Assembly: GCA_028277625.1 (NCBI GenBank)
Contig: JANQFW010000098.1
Coordinates: 1-59,780 of the forward strand
Direction: 5' to 3'
Length of the DNA: 59,780 bases
Source of the DNA: Candidatus Gastranaerophilales bacterium
Lineage (GTDB): Bacteria; Cyanobacteriota; Vampirovibrionia; Gastranaerophilales; JANQFW01
Shown here: positions 52,178 through 59,780 of the stretch, in pieces
How positions within the stretch are numbered: the stretch's first letter is position 1
Layout of the letters: each line of letters starts with the position of its first letter
Notes under the pieces: generated by a model
The model's input: the letters and a program-made list of their open reading frames with translations, nothing else
The model's database searches: none
What the model was told of the DNA's origin: nothing
Translations under genes and position numbers: made by a program

Positions 52178-53440
52178 TTAATTATTAAAATAGAATCCAT
52201 CCTCTTTCATTCTATCTATGCATTCTTGTATTCTCTCATCAGAATCAACAAGTGAAATTCTAAAGAATCCTTCACCATACTTACCAAATCCAGCACCGGG
52301 AACTATAACAATACCGGATGTCTCTAATAATTTTTGTGCAAACTCGGAAGAATCTTTATAACGAGGAGGAATTGGCAGCCATAAGTAAAAAGTAGCTCCA
52401 GGCACTTTCATACTATCCATATCCCAACCAAGTTCTTTAAATCCTTTTACTGCAATTTCCTGCTTCTTTTGGTACATTTTATTACACTCTTCAATGTACT
52501 TATCCCCCTCTTCAGAAACTAGCACATCTGCAGCAGCTCTTTGCAAAGCCTTGAATAAGCCGGTGTCCACAGTAGATTTTAATTTTCCAAGAATACCAAC
52601 AGCATCTTTGTTTCCACATGCCCAGCCTAAACGCCAACCAGTCATGCTATAAGGTTTACTAAAGCTATGAAGCTCAATTGCAACATCTTTTGCACCTTCA
52701 AATTCAAGAATACTAGCCGGTGCTTCCTCATCACCAAAGTACATATCTGCATAAGCAGCATCACTTATTAATAATATGCCCATCTTCTTTGCAAAAGCAA
52801 CAACATGTTTTAAATAATCCCTTGTAGCAGTAGCACCTAAAGGATTATTAGGATAATTTATAACAATAGCTTTAACTTTTTTAGCAGAATAACCGTCTTT
52901 TTCTAACTGTACAATTACTTCATCCAGGTTTGGCATATAATTATTTTCAGCGGTTAAAGGTATAGAATAAGACAGACCACCCGCAACCTTAATTTGGTCA
53001 ACATAAGAAGCATAACCGGGATCAGGTATTAAAATAATATCTTTTTCTTTCTCCACCGTTGTAGGGTTAATAAACGCTCTAAATGTATTTGCCAAGCCTT
53101 CTTTTGAGCCTATCAAAGAAAATACTTCTGTTTTGGGGTCTATATCAACACCAAATCTTTTTTTCATTCTTTGAGCAACAGCTTCTACAAAGAAAGCCTC
53201 TCCCTTTGGCACAGAGTATAAGTTGATACCAGGCTGTGTCACACATTCTTTTAAAGAGTTTAAAAGGATATCCGGAGGTGCTTGAACAGGTGCGCCCATA
53301 CTTAAGTTAATAGGTGCACGATTTTTTGCTTTCAATTCTGGTGTTAACCTTATCATTTCTTGTTTGATCCTAAACATGATATAGGTTTCTAAGCTTTTTA
53401 CATATTCTGAGTAAAGACTTTTAATATCGACAGAAGCCAT
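52178..53440 (-). CDS. Class I aminotransferase, LL-diaminopimelate aminotransferase-like
   Basis: A 420-residue PLP enzyme from ATG 53440, chosen because AGGAG lies six bases before it. Motifs: INLSMGAPVQAPPDIL near the N-terminus, NYPNNPLGATAT, SDAAYADMYFGDE and the PLP Lys in HSFSKPYSMTGWRLGWACGN. The group includes DapL enzymes of cyanobacteria and chlamydiae as well as alanine and aspartate aminotransferases; DapL is my best guess given the likely lineage. It stands alone. Confidence 0.78.
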   Translation of the reverse strand: MASVDIKSLYSEYVKSLETYIMFRIKQEMIRLTPELKAKNRAPINLSMGAPVQAPPDILLNSLKECVTQPGINLYSVPKGEAFFVEAVAQRMKKRFGVDIDPKTEVFSLIGSKEGLANTFRAFINPTTVEKEKDIILIPDPGYASYVDQIKVAGGLSYSIPLTAENNYMPNLDEVIVQLEKDGYSAKKVKAIVINYPNNPLGATATRDYLKHVVAFAKKMGILLISDAAYADMYFGDEEAPASILEFEGAKDVAIELHSFSKPYSMTGWRLGWACGNKDAVGILGKLKSTVDTGLFKALQRAAADVLVSEEGDKYIEECNKMYQKKQEIAVKGFKELGWDMDSMKVPGATFYLWLPIPPRYKDSSEFAQKLLETSGIVIVPGAGFGKYGEGFFRISLVDSDERIQECIDRMKEDGFYFNN

Positions 53441-53572
53441 GAATTTCTCCTCTTCTTCCACTCTATCTAATACAAGTATACTTATATTACTTTATATCAA
53501 ACACAATAAAAGATTTGAAGCTTTTTTTTGAATTTAAAAATTAAATAATTAATATAGCCAATAAACAGAACA

Positions 53573-53786
53573 AAATAAAAAAGGTTCTTTTTCAGAACCC
53601 ATCACCGTTAGCACAATACTATTTCATTTAGTTGAGAAGAGTCAATTTATTTGTTGAGAGAGAGAGTCAAAACTTGTTTATATCTATTGCAATTAGGGTT
53701 GCAATATTATTCACAACTACATTTCTTATATTTAATTATTATTATTATTTTCACTTAGTTGTTGTGATTACTTGACTTTAATATCA
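53573..53786 (-). ncRNA. Tandem small-RNA-like unit 1 (minus strand)
   Basis: One of three minus-strand units spaced about 305-308 bases. It runs from the GCAATT-type promoter block (53793-53823) to a terminator at 53583-53599. Near its 3' end it reads CTCTCTCTCAAC, then GACTCTTCTCAAC, and GTGCTAACGGTGATGGG before the hairpin. No coding frame. The 3' 100 bases are almost identical to those of unit 2. Confidence 0.6.
53583..53599 (-). terminator. Terminator of minus-strand unit 1
   Basis: GGTTCT and AGAACC pair over six bases; on the minus strand TTTTTTATTTTGTT follows. Confidence 0.85.
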
Positions 53787-53792
53787 CCTACT

Positions 53793-53823
53793 TATATAAA
53801 AACAAAAAATATAGAAGAATTGC
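53793..53823 (-). promoter_or_regulatory. GCAATT-N13-TGTTTTTATA block of minus-strand unit 1
   Basis: On the minus strand: GCAATT (53823-53818), 13 bases, TGTTTTTATATA (53804-53793). Confidence 0.6.
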
Positions 53824-53880
53824 TTTATCTATTTAAAATATTTAAATTTCTTAACAATCCGATTAAACTAAAAAAAAACA

Positions 53881-54090
53881 AAATAAAAAAGGTTCTTTTC
53901 AGAACCCATCACCGTTAGCACAATACTATTTCATTTAGTTGAGAAGAGTCAATTTATTTGTTGAGAGAGAGAGTCAAATCTTATTTATATCTATTGCAAT
54001 TAAATTTGCAATATTATTCATAAACTAAATTTTTTATATTTAATTATTATTATTTTCGCTTAGTTGCTGTAATTTTCTGTCTTAATATCA
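53881..54090 (-). ncRNA. Tandem small-RNA-like unit 2 (minus strand)
   Basis: Second minus-strand unit, with the promoter block at 54097-54127 and the terminator at 53891-53906. The part next to the terminator is nearly the same as in unit 1, including CTCTCTCTCAAC; the rest is AT-rich and looser. Confidence 0.6.
53891..53906 (-). terminator. Terminator of minus-strand unit 2
   Basis: GGTTCT (53891-53896) pairs with AGAACC (53901-53906); on the minus strand it is followed by TTTTTTATTTTGTT. Confidence 0.85.
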
Positions 54091-54096
54091 CCTATA

Positions 54097-54127
54097 TTTA
54101 TAAAAACATGCCAAGCTTAAAAATTGC
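54097..54127 (-). promoter_or_regulatory. GCAATT-N13-TGTTTTTATA block of minus-strand unit 2
   Basis: On the minus strand: GCAATT (54127-54122), 13 bases, TGTTTTTATAAA (54108-54097). Confidence 0.6.
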
Positions 54128-54185
54128 TTTGATTATTATTTTTGTTTAAATTTCTTAATAAAAAAATAAAATTTAAAAAAGAACA

Positions 54186-54325
54186 AAATAAAAAAGGTTC
54201 TTTCAGAACCCATCACCGTTAGCACAATACTTTTTCATTTAGTTGAGATTTAATCTTCAGTGCTTTTTCCAGTTATTTACACTACCACTTATTACTTATA
54301 ATCTACCTTTTGATTTAATAACCTA
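54186..54325 (-). ncRNA. Tandem small-RNA-like unit 3 (minus strand), shorter
   Basis: Third minus-strand unit, about 140 bases. It keeps the promoter block, the GTGCTAACGGTGATGGG segment and the terminator, but lost the CT-rich stretch, so it is either a diverged copy with different targets or a decayed one. Confidence 0.5.
54196..54210 (-). terminator. Terminator of minus-strand unit 3
   Basis: GGTTCT (54196-54201) and AGAACC (54205-54210) pair around a three-base loop; T-rich tail on the minus strand. Confidence 0.8.
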
Positions 54326-54331
54326 CACAAT

Positions 54332-54362
54332 ATTATAAAAACAATAAATCTTAAAAAATTGC
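54332..54362 (-). promoter_or_regulatory. GCAATT-N13-TGTTTTTATAAT block of minus-strand unit 3
   Basis: On the minus strand: GCAATT (54362-54357), 13 bases, TGTTTTTATAAT (54343-54332). Here the -10 is a perfect TATAAT. It lies within 15-45 bases after the stop of the zinc-ribbon gene. Confidence 0.65.
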
Positions 54363-54376
54363 CTTATTTATCAAAA

Positions 54377-54730
54377 TTATTCTTTTTCTTCTATCTTATT
54401 TGGCAAATACTTATCCCAATCAGACCCCATCTCTTCAATAAAGTTATGAGCATCAATCACATCATCATAGTCAATAGGCTGCTTAGAGTCCACATCAAAT
54501 TTTATAGACTCAAATTCCTCTACCGTGCCCATACTTTTTTTAAGACTTTCTCTATCCAGTCCCAGCATGGCCAAGCCAATATTTTTACCACAAACTTCAC
54601 AAGCTATTTTTACAACCAAATAAACTCCCTCTTGCCTTAACAGCCTGATTGATTCTTGCTCAAAAAAATTATTACATTGAGAACAGCGCATATTAGAAAA
54701 AAATTCTTTAATAATCCCCAAATTATCCAT
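54377..54730 (-). CDS. Zinc-ribbon protein, unknown function
   Basis: A 117-residue protein with two CxxC pairs, MRCSQCNNFF (about 14-22) and ACEVCGKNIG (about 42-51), which fit one structural zinc ribbon. The C-terminal half is acidic and helical (VEEFESIKFDVDS, then DDVIDAHNFIEEMG). From memory, similar short proteins occur in cyanobacteria and relatives. It might act in transcription or translation, but nothing specific can be said. It lies just before the minus-strand small-RNA units. Confidence 0.72.
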   Translation of the reverse strand: MDNLGIIKEFFSNMRCSQCNNFFEQESIRLLRQEGVYLVVKIACEVCGKNIGLAMLGLDRESLKKSMGTVEEFESIKFDVDSKQPIDYDDVIDAHNFIEEMGSDWDKYLPNKIEEKE

Positions 54731-54975
54731 TCAAACACAAACTCCTAAATTGCAAATAATTTTCCTCTACACTCAGATAAGCAAGGAAGTAATAAAAATT
54801 TAAGAGGTAAAATTATTGTCACTTCTACTTATATATTTATACAGCTCACCTATAGAGCAGTTTAATAAACATTATGCACTTGCTTGAGGAATTAATCAAA
54901 TTTTTTATACACCACTGAAACAATGACTATCAGTGAATTTATTGCTTATCAAATAAGAATTTTTAAAAATCTTGC

Positions 54976-55791
54976 CTAGGAGTTAAGCCTTTTTTGAAAA
55001 ATTATTTTACTCTTACTCAGCACCAATGCAATTATAGAAAATATTATTATTGTCGCACCAGAGGTTAAGTTTAGCACATAAGATAGTCCCAAACCCAATA
55101 CTGCAAACACAAAGCATAAAACAGTAGCAATTATCATCATTTTATAAAGAGAATTAGAGAAATTTTCTGCAATATAAGCAGGAATAGTCAACATTGCAAT
55201 ACAAAGTATCAAGCCGACCTGCTGAATCAAAACAACTATACTCAAAGCAATTAAAGCCATTAAAATAAAATAAACCAACTTAGTTTTTATACCAAGAGTA
55301 ATAGCAAAGTCCTCATCATAAGAAATAGCTAGTATCTCCCTATAAAAAAAGCAAATAACAAATAACACAATAGCAGAAGTGATACCCATAAAAAACAAGT
55401 CACCATTAGTAACAGCAAGTATACTTCCAAATAAATAACTCATTAAATCAACGTTATAGCCGGGCGTCATATCTATAAGCAAAATACCGAATGCCATCCC
55501 CGAAGCCCAGATAGCACCGATTATAGCATCTAAATTTTTTCTTTTTCTATATGTAAGAGCCCCTATCAGTAAAGAAACCAGCAACGAAAAACAAGTTGTA
55601 CCTATTATAGGATTAATTTTATAATAAAACGCAAGCCCCACCCCTCCATAAGAAGCATGAGACACTCCTCCCGCAATAAATACCATTCGATTTACCACAA
55701 CAAGAGTTCCTATTATTCCACATACTATACTCATAAACAGACTTGAGATTATAGCATTCCTAAAAAACTCATACCCAAAAAGTTCTAGCAT
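54976..55791 (-). CDS. znuB: Zinc/manganese ABC transporter permease
   Basis: A 271-residue inner-membrane protein of the ABC-3 family with about eight helices; HASYGGVGLAFYY near residue 40 and GIIGTLVVVNRMVFIAGGVS are family landmarks. Together with the ATPase and the His-rich binding protein upstream it imports a divalent metal, probably zinc. It overlaps the ATPase gene by one base. Confidence 0.92.
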   Translation of the reverse strand: MLELFGYEFFRNAIISSLFMSIVCGIIGTLVVVNRMVFIAGGVSHASYGGVGLAFYYKINPIIGTTCFSLLVSLLIGALTYRKRKNLDAIIGAIWASGMAFGILLIDMTPGYNVDLMSYLFGSILAVTNGDLFFMGITSAIVLFVICFFYREILAISYDEDFAITLGIKTKLVYFILMALIALSIVVLIQQVGLILCIAMLTIPAYIAENFSNSLYKMMIIATVLCFVFAVLGLGLSYVLNLTSGATIIIFSIIALVLSKSKIIFQKRLNS

Positions 55792-56582
55792 TATTCTTCT
55801 TCATCTCCCCAATGAGACTCTAATACCTTATAAGGCACCATTTGTAATATCAAATCATACGGGCAAAGTTTATCCTTTGCCTCTCCCAGCATTTTTGCAA
55901 GGTCCTTCTTAACTTCATTTTTAGTATGATAAATAACTTTTTCATTAACACACAATATCCCGGTAATATAATTAGATATAATACTAATGTCGTGTGTTAC
56001 AACCATAATAGCCAATTCTTTTTTTATTTGGTTCAATATTCTATAAAGCTTGGTCTGACCATCCACATCAATACTCGAAGAAGGCTCATCAAAAAGCAAC
56101 ACCTTTGCCTCAGTGGCCAAAGCTCTAGCAATTAATACTCTTTGCTTTTGCCCACCGGAAAGCTCATTCATTTTCTTATCTTTTAAATGCCATATTTCCA
56201 TTAACTCCAATGATTCTTTTATTTTTTCCAGATCCTTTTTTTGGCATCTCTGAAATTTAGGTATATAACCAATACGCCCGATTTTTACAACATCCAATAC
56301 ACTTATAGGAAATTCCTCTTTAATAGAGAAGTTTTGAGGAACATACCCCACAAAATGGCTTGCATTTTCAGAAAAATTCGGACTACTAAATTTAACCTCA
56401 CCGGAATCAGGCTTTAATATGCCTGCAATCAACTTTAAAAGAGTAGATTTCCCACTACCGTTAGGCCCTATAACAGAAATAAAGTCGCCCTTATTTATAG
56501 ATAAATTAACATCTGTAAGAACTTTATTTTCACCGTAAGAAAAGTTAAGGTTTTCGATTTTTAGCAAATTAATATCAGTCAT
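55791..56582 (-). CDS. znuC: Zinc/manganese ABC transporter ATPase
   Basis: A 263-residue ABC ATPase with Walker A (GPNGSGKST near 39-47), the signature LSGGQKQRV (about 140-148), Walker B (VLLFDEPSSSID) and the switch His (VVTHD). The order and closeness to the permease define a metal-uptake system. Confidence 0.95.
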   Translation of the reverse strand: MTDINLLKIENLNFSYGENKVLTDVNLSINKGDFISVIGPNGSGKSTLLKLIAGILKPDSGEVKFSSPNFSENASHFVGYVPQNFSIKEEFPISVLDVVKIGRIGYIPKFQRCQKKDLEKIKESLELMEIWHLKDKKMNELSGGQKQRVLIARALATEAKVLLFDEPSSSIDVDGQTKLYRILNQIKKELAIMVVTHDISIISNYITGILCVNEKVIYHTKNEVKKDLAKMLGEAKDKLCPYDLILQMVPYKVLESHWGDEEE

Positions 56583-56642
56583 GATGCACCCAAGTCCAGA
56601 TTAGATTAATAAATAAATGTAACTTTATAAAGTACACTCAAT

Positions 56643-57623
56643 TTATAAGTTTCCTAATATTTTTGAAACATTTATTAAATTTTCATCCCAATTATAAGCT
56701 AAAGGATCAATAGTTACAACTTTTCCATCAATATCTTTTGCGATTTGTTGCGCTAATTTTTTAGAAAATTGCGGTTGCACAAATATTGTTTTAATATTAT
56801 TCACCTTTGCAAAATCGATAATTTCTTTTATATATTCCGGCTTAGGGGCTTTTCCTTCAATCTCAATAGAAACCTGCTGCAAGCCATATTCCCTGGCAAA
56901 ATATCCCCATGCAGGGTGAAACGTCAGGAACACTCTTTTTTCTTTAGAGTCTTCCAAGTTTTGCCTTATGGTTTTATCAACAACATCAACTCTATCAATA
57001 AACTCTTGATAGTTTTTTGTATAATAATCCTCGTTCTGAGGGTCCTGGGCAACAAGCGCATTCAATATATTTTTAGATTGAACCTTCACCAAAGAAGGTG
57101 CCAGCCAAATATGCGGATCTTTTATACCTTCATGACTATGAAAATTATGGTGCCTATGGTCATTATGATCTTCATGTTCATGATTATTAACATTCATTTC
57201 TTTATGATTTTTTAAATATGTATTAAAGTATTTTAAATTTTCCATTTCAAACTTTTTAATACCGGCTTGCGTTTTTATAATTTTAATATCAGGATTAATT
57301 TTTTCAAATTTACTTAGCCAAAAGGCTTCAAACGGTACCCCAATAGCAAAGTATGATGAGCATTTACTTAATTGACGCATTTGATGAGGCTTAGGCTCAT
57401 ATATCTCAGGACTTTCACCCGGCATTACCATTACATTTGCATTTATTTTATCTTTCCCTATTTGCTCAACAAAAAATTTTTGAGGCAAAATACTGACAAA
57501 TGTCTGGATTTGCTTATTTTGAGACTCGTTTGATACTGATGATTTAAATACAGTGCAAGCGTTTATTCCAATTAGACAAACTATCAAAGTTAATAATAAT
57601 AGTATTTTTTTTGAGTATGGCAT
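56643..57623 (-). CDS. znuA: Zinc-binding lipoprotein of the ABC transporter
   Basis: A 326-residue substrate-binding protein from ATG 57623, with GGGG about nine bases upstream; an in-frame TTG at 57638 is less likely. A lipobox (LIGINAC) marks lipid anchoring. The metal ligands of cluster 9 binding proteins are visible, and a His/Asp-rich loop (HEHEDHNDHRHHNFHSHEG, about residues 145-165) is the feature that separates zinc from manganese types. It is the first gene of znuABC. Confidence 0.93.
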   Translation of the reverse strand: MPYSKKILLLLTLIVCLIGINACTVFKSSVSNESQNKQIQTFVSILPQKFFVEQIGKDKINANVMVMPGESPEIYEPKPHQMRQLSKCSSYFAIGVPFEAFWLSKFEKINPDIKIIKTQAGIKKFEMENLKYFNTYLKNHKEMNVNNHEHEDHNDHRHHNFHSHEGIKDPHIWLAPSLVKVQSKNILNALVAQDPQNEDYYTKNYQEFIDRVDVVDKTIRQNLEDSKEKRVFLTFHPAWGYFAREYGLQQVSIEIEGKAPKPEYIKEIIDFAKVNNIKTIFVQPQFSKKLAQQIAKDIDGKVVTIDPLAYNWDENLINVSKILGNL

Positions 57624-57744
57624 AGTGTTTAACCCCAATATTTTTTATACTTTTATCAATTAATAGCACAAAAATTATTAATTCTAAAATATTTAAGTCT
57701 ATTCAGAAAAACACAGCTAAATAAAGTTATTAAATTCAGTTTTT

Positions 57745-57775
57745 ATTATACAATTATAATTATTATAATAAAAAG
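57745..57775. promoter_or_regulatory. Possible metal-regulator site between znuA and the next gene
   Basis: The segment holding ATTATAATTATTATAAT (about 57753-57769) is a symmetrical AT-rich element of the kind Fur/Zur-family repressors bind, and lies between divergent genes, one of them znuA. In such AT-rich DNA it could be chance. Confidence 0.25.
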
Positions 57776-57786
57776 GCTAAGATAAA

Positions 57787-58890
57787 ATGTTACTAATCAA
57801 AAATTATTGTATTAAACCTCAATCTTTTGAGGGAAAAAAAGCAAACCAAGAATCAGTTACAACAGCAAAACTTGATAGAGGTTCTAACCCAAAAGAAACA
57901 GCTGCTAATCTTTATAACAAATTAATCAACTCTACTAAAGGTGATAAAGCTTTTTGTGAAAACCTTATTCTCGGAGATTATGATGAAGTAATAGATGAAG
58001 TTGGTAAGAAACTTGCAAATAATCCTGAAGTAAGAAGCAGCTTCGCTAATATTGCTAGCTCTAATATAGATAAAGAACTAAAAGAAACTTCAAATGAAAC
58101 AGTTCAAAACGTCTTAAAATCTATTAAAAATGAGTTAAATAAAACAACAGGACTACCTGATTATCCAGTACCCTCAACTATTGTCTTCAAAGGCCTAAGC
58201 AAAAAAGGACAAAATTCTTTAAAACTGGGTTTTAAGGGAGAAAAATATATTGAAACTGCTAAAAGAAATGCGCTAAACAACAAAAGTTTATCGAGCTTAA
58301 GTGATGAGCAGCGAGTAGCATTTGAGGCAAAATTAGCGGGTAGTGACTGGGCAACAGAAGAAGAGTTTGATAGGGATTTTATTAATGCTTTAAAAGAAAG
58401 CTTATCAAAAAGAAGAAGAGCTCGTCAGCTTATAAGAATAAGAACCGGAATGACTGATGCAAACAATAAGCTTCAATCAAAGCTAAGCTTTGATGATAAT
58501 GATTTAAACACTTTATTTGACAATGCTAAAGAATTAAAAGATGAAAGAGCATTTTACAAGACTTATTCATTTATGAATAATCTTCATCCTATACTAGGGG
58601 GTGCTTGCATAGCCAGCGCAGCAGCAGCAGCAGCAGTACCTCCAGCATTCTATGCCACTGCAGGCATTTTGGCTTTACACTCTCTAGTTCGCTCTGGCAA
58701 TTCCCGTTTATATACTGAAGGTTACAAAAAATCAAAATTAGCCGAATTTCAAAATACAGAACTACCAGCTCACCTCTTAAATATAAAACTTAAAAGATTG
58801 ATGCTTAAAGACAAAGTAACTCCACAGAACATAAGGGGGATTATTAATATGACTCGATCTATAGCCATTAACCCATTAGGTGACCTTTAA
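57787..58890 (+). CDS. Uncharacterised helical protein with N-terminal QSFEG motif
   Basis: A 367-residue protein of unknown function. The N-terminus (CIKPQSFEGKKAN) carries the QxSFEG-like motif that relates it to the proteins at 397 and 2023. Most of it is helical and charged, with no Sec signal. A hydrophobic, Ala-rich stretch (LGGACIASAAAAAAVPPAFY, about residues 276-296) may span or touch a membrane and is followed by another helix-rich part. The ATG follows AAAGG. Confidence 0.65.
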   Translation: MLLIKNYCIKPQSFEGKKANQESVTTAKLDRGSNPKETAANLYNKLINSTKGDKAFCENLILGDYDEVIDEVGKKLANNPEVRSSFANIASSNIDKELKETSNETVQNVLKSIKNELNKTTGLPDYPVPSTIVFKGLSKKGQNSLKLGFKGEKYIETAKRNALNNKSLSSLSDEQRVAFEAKLAGSDWATEEEFDRDFINALKESLSKRRRARQLIRIRTGMTDANNKLQSKLSFDDNDLNTLFDNAKELKDERAFYKTYSFMNNLHPILGGACIASAAAAAAVPPAFYATAGILALHSLVRSGNSRLYTEGYKKSKLAEFQNTELPAHLLNIKLKRLMLKDKVTPQNIRGIINMTRSIAINPLGDL

Positions 58891-59325
58891 TTCCCCCAAG
58901 CAGATTTCAACAACTCACCGTCAAGCAAGCAGAAAGTAATAAAAAATATTCCTAATAATTATCATTCTTGTTTTATCACGTAAAAACGAGTTAGCAAAAC
59001 TACTAACCCGTTATATAAAGTAAGTCAATCCAAGAACTTCAAAAAGGGTGTTCCACCACCCCTGTTCTTGCCTACTTATTTTAGCATATTTTTGAAAAAT
59101 TTAACGTCTTTTGCTAGAACTTGTCAGTGCAAAGATATTTTTGTTTTAATTTTAAAATCTATCATAAAAAAATTATAAACATCATGTAACGTTTTATTAA
59201 CAAAATAACCCTTTTTTCTGATTTTCCAAAGCAATTCCTGCAAGAGATTTTTTAAACTGCTATAATATATATTAAACAAATAAAAGACATATTAGACAAA
59301 ATTAAAAATAAAAGGTTATATTGTT
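58891..59325. other. Intergenic region with structured RNA elements and a promoter
   Basis: No gene in 435 bases. Two hairpins lie near 58986-59011 and 59019-59085. A probable extended -10, TGCTATAAT (59258-59266), precedes the last gene; a GCAATT at 59231 is present but the rest of the repeated block is not. Confidence 0.5.
58986..59085 (+). terminator. Paired hairpins downstream of the gene at 57787
   Basis: ACGAGTTAG and CTAACCCGT pair imperfectly (58986-59011). A longer stem follows: CAAGAAC (59031-59037) with GTTCTTG (59064-59070), extended outward by AAGTA/TACTT, with GGGTG/CACCC inside. ATTTTAG follows. It could be a terminator or a small structured RNA. Confidence 0.6.
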
Positions 59326-59780
59326 TTGCCAGAAAAAACTGTAAAAACAGAAGACACATGCCCAAAGGATAATGATAAGTATGCAGCATTTCTATATTAC
59401 AGACTGCGCAATAAAATTGTCCTCTTGCGCCGTTGGATCAAAAACGATGATCTAATGGGCTTTAAAGGACGTATGGAAGAAGCAATCAAAACATCAGAAA
59501 TGCAATTTGATGTAGTAGGCAAAGAATTTTTAAATATAATGCGCACCGGCGAGTGGAGTAAAGCCCTGATTCAAAAGATGGAATTCGTCAATATGACTCT
59601 TCAAGGCTTTACAATGAATATAATTGAAGGTATAGAAGACAGAAAACAAGCAAAAGATTTGCATAGAAGAAAGCCCAAAGAACCGGAAGGATTTAAAACA
59701 AATTCAACCGGACTAAAAGAGCTTGCAAAGAAGACGTATTCACTTGTAAGCACACTAATACCCGATGAAATAAGATCAAA
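59326..59780 (+). CDS. Uncharacterised protein, cut by the window edge
   Basis: An open frame of 151 codons running off the right edge. I start it at TTG 59326, with AAAAGG about ten bases upstream; no ATG lies in frame near the site. The product is polar and helical (LYYRLRNKIVLLRRWIKNDD, then EAIKTSEMQFDVVGKEFL) with no signal peptide, membrane helix or known motif. A TGCTATAAT promoter box lies 60 bases upstream. Confidence 0.6.
   Translation, partial: MPEKTVKTEDTCPKDNDKYAAFLYYRLRNKIVLLRRWIKNDDLMGFKGRMEEAIKTSEMQFDVVGKEFLNIMRTGEWSKALIQKMEFVNMTLQGFTMNIIEGIEDRKQAKDLHRRKPKEPEGFKTNSTGLKELAKKTYSLVSTLIPDEIRS

Noticed and set aside
53569-54362. CRISPR-like array
   Set aside because: The three repeats are about 305 bases apart, much of the unit is conserved rather than only a short repeat, and each has a promoter block and terminator. 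No cas gene is near.
58986-59085. Signal-recognition-particle or other housekeeping RNA
   Set aside because: The hairpins lack the conserved SRP apical motif (GGTCAGG with GGAA), and nothing fits tmRNA, RNase P or 6S RNA. A terminator or unknown small RNA is the safer reading.

Overview
The window is AT-rich chromosomal DNA (roughly 30% GC by eye) from a flagellated, anaerobe-like bacterium. Several features point to the non-photosynthetic sister group of cyanobacteria (Melainabacteria/Vampirovibrionia, perhaps Gastranaerophilales-like): a VKOR-DsbA fusion, a DapL-type aminotransferase, 2-hydroxyacyl-CoA-dehydratase-like genes, superoxide reductase, and lineage-specific proteins with an N-terminal QPSF/QSFEG-type motif. 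The lineage is inferred from content and memory, not from a search. I see no tRNA, rRNA, IS element or CRISPR array.

Layout. 0.1-4.4 kb: two lineage-specific proteins and a pair of secreted coiled-coil paralogues. 4.6-7.3 kb: pgsA, trmL and nnr. 7.4-17.8 kb: a minus-strand flagellar basal-body and export operon (two flgF/G-type genes, flgB, flgC, a lytic transglycosylase, fliE, fliF, a divergent fliG-like gene, fliH, flhA, fliI), with a possible fliK-like gene just upstream. 19-22.4 kb: a small secreted beta-rich protein and a 738-residue Asn/Gln-rich protein with curlin-like 22-residue repeats. 22.4-32.5 kb: two PLP enzymes, an amidohydrolase, then cysQ with four sulfotransferase genes and one sulfotransferase fragment. 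33-38.4 kb: rel, a DUF167 gene, a DUF2339 membrane protein and a 55-residue membrane protein. 38.5-43.7 kb: an operon with a radical SAM enzyme, a ferredoxin and three dehydratase/activase-like proteins. 44-46 kb: queH and VKOR-DsbA. 46-49.5 kb and 53.5-54.4 kb: long non-coding stretches with tandem units. 48-51 kb: two large paralogues sharing a lysozyme-like C-terminal domain. 51-57.6 kb: ferritin, superoxide reductase, an aminotransferase, a zinc-ribbon protein and znuABC. The window ends with two uncharacterised genes, the last one cut by the edge.

The most novel signal is non-coding. Three tandem units on the plus strand (46.05-47.59 kb) and three on the minus strand (53.57-54.36 kb) look like small-RNA genes. 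Each has a promoter-like block and ends in an intrinsic-terminator hairpin, and most carry a CU-rich tract. All six share a bipartite block, GCAATT (or GCAAAT), exactly 13 bases, then TGTTTTTAT. The same block with the same spacing lies upstream of the gene at 397 and, slightly altered, the Asn/Gln-repeat gene at 20147; weaker versions precede the genes at 2023 and 49538. This suggests a regulon joining tandem small RNAs with lineage-specific repeat proteins that lack Sec signals.

How genes cooperate: CysQ would remove the PAP made by the sulfotransferases; ferritin and superoxide reductase form an oxygen/iron defence unit; ZnuABC imports zinc or manganese; the flagellar operon builds the rod, MS ring and export gate, with its own muramidase to let the rod through the cell wall.
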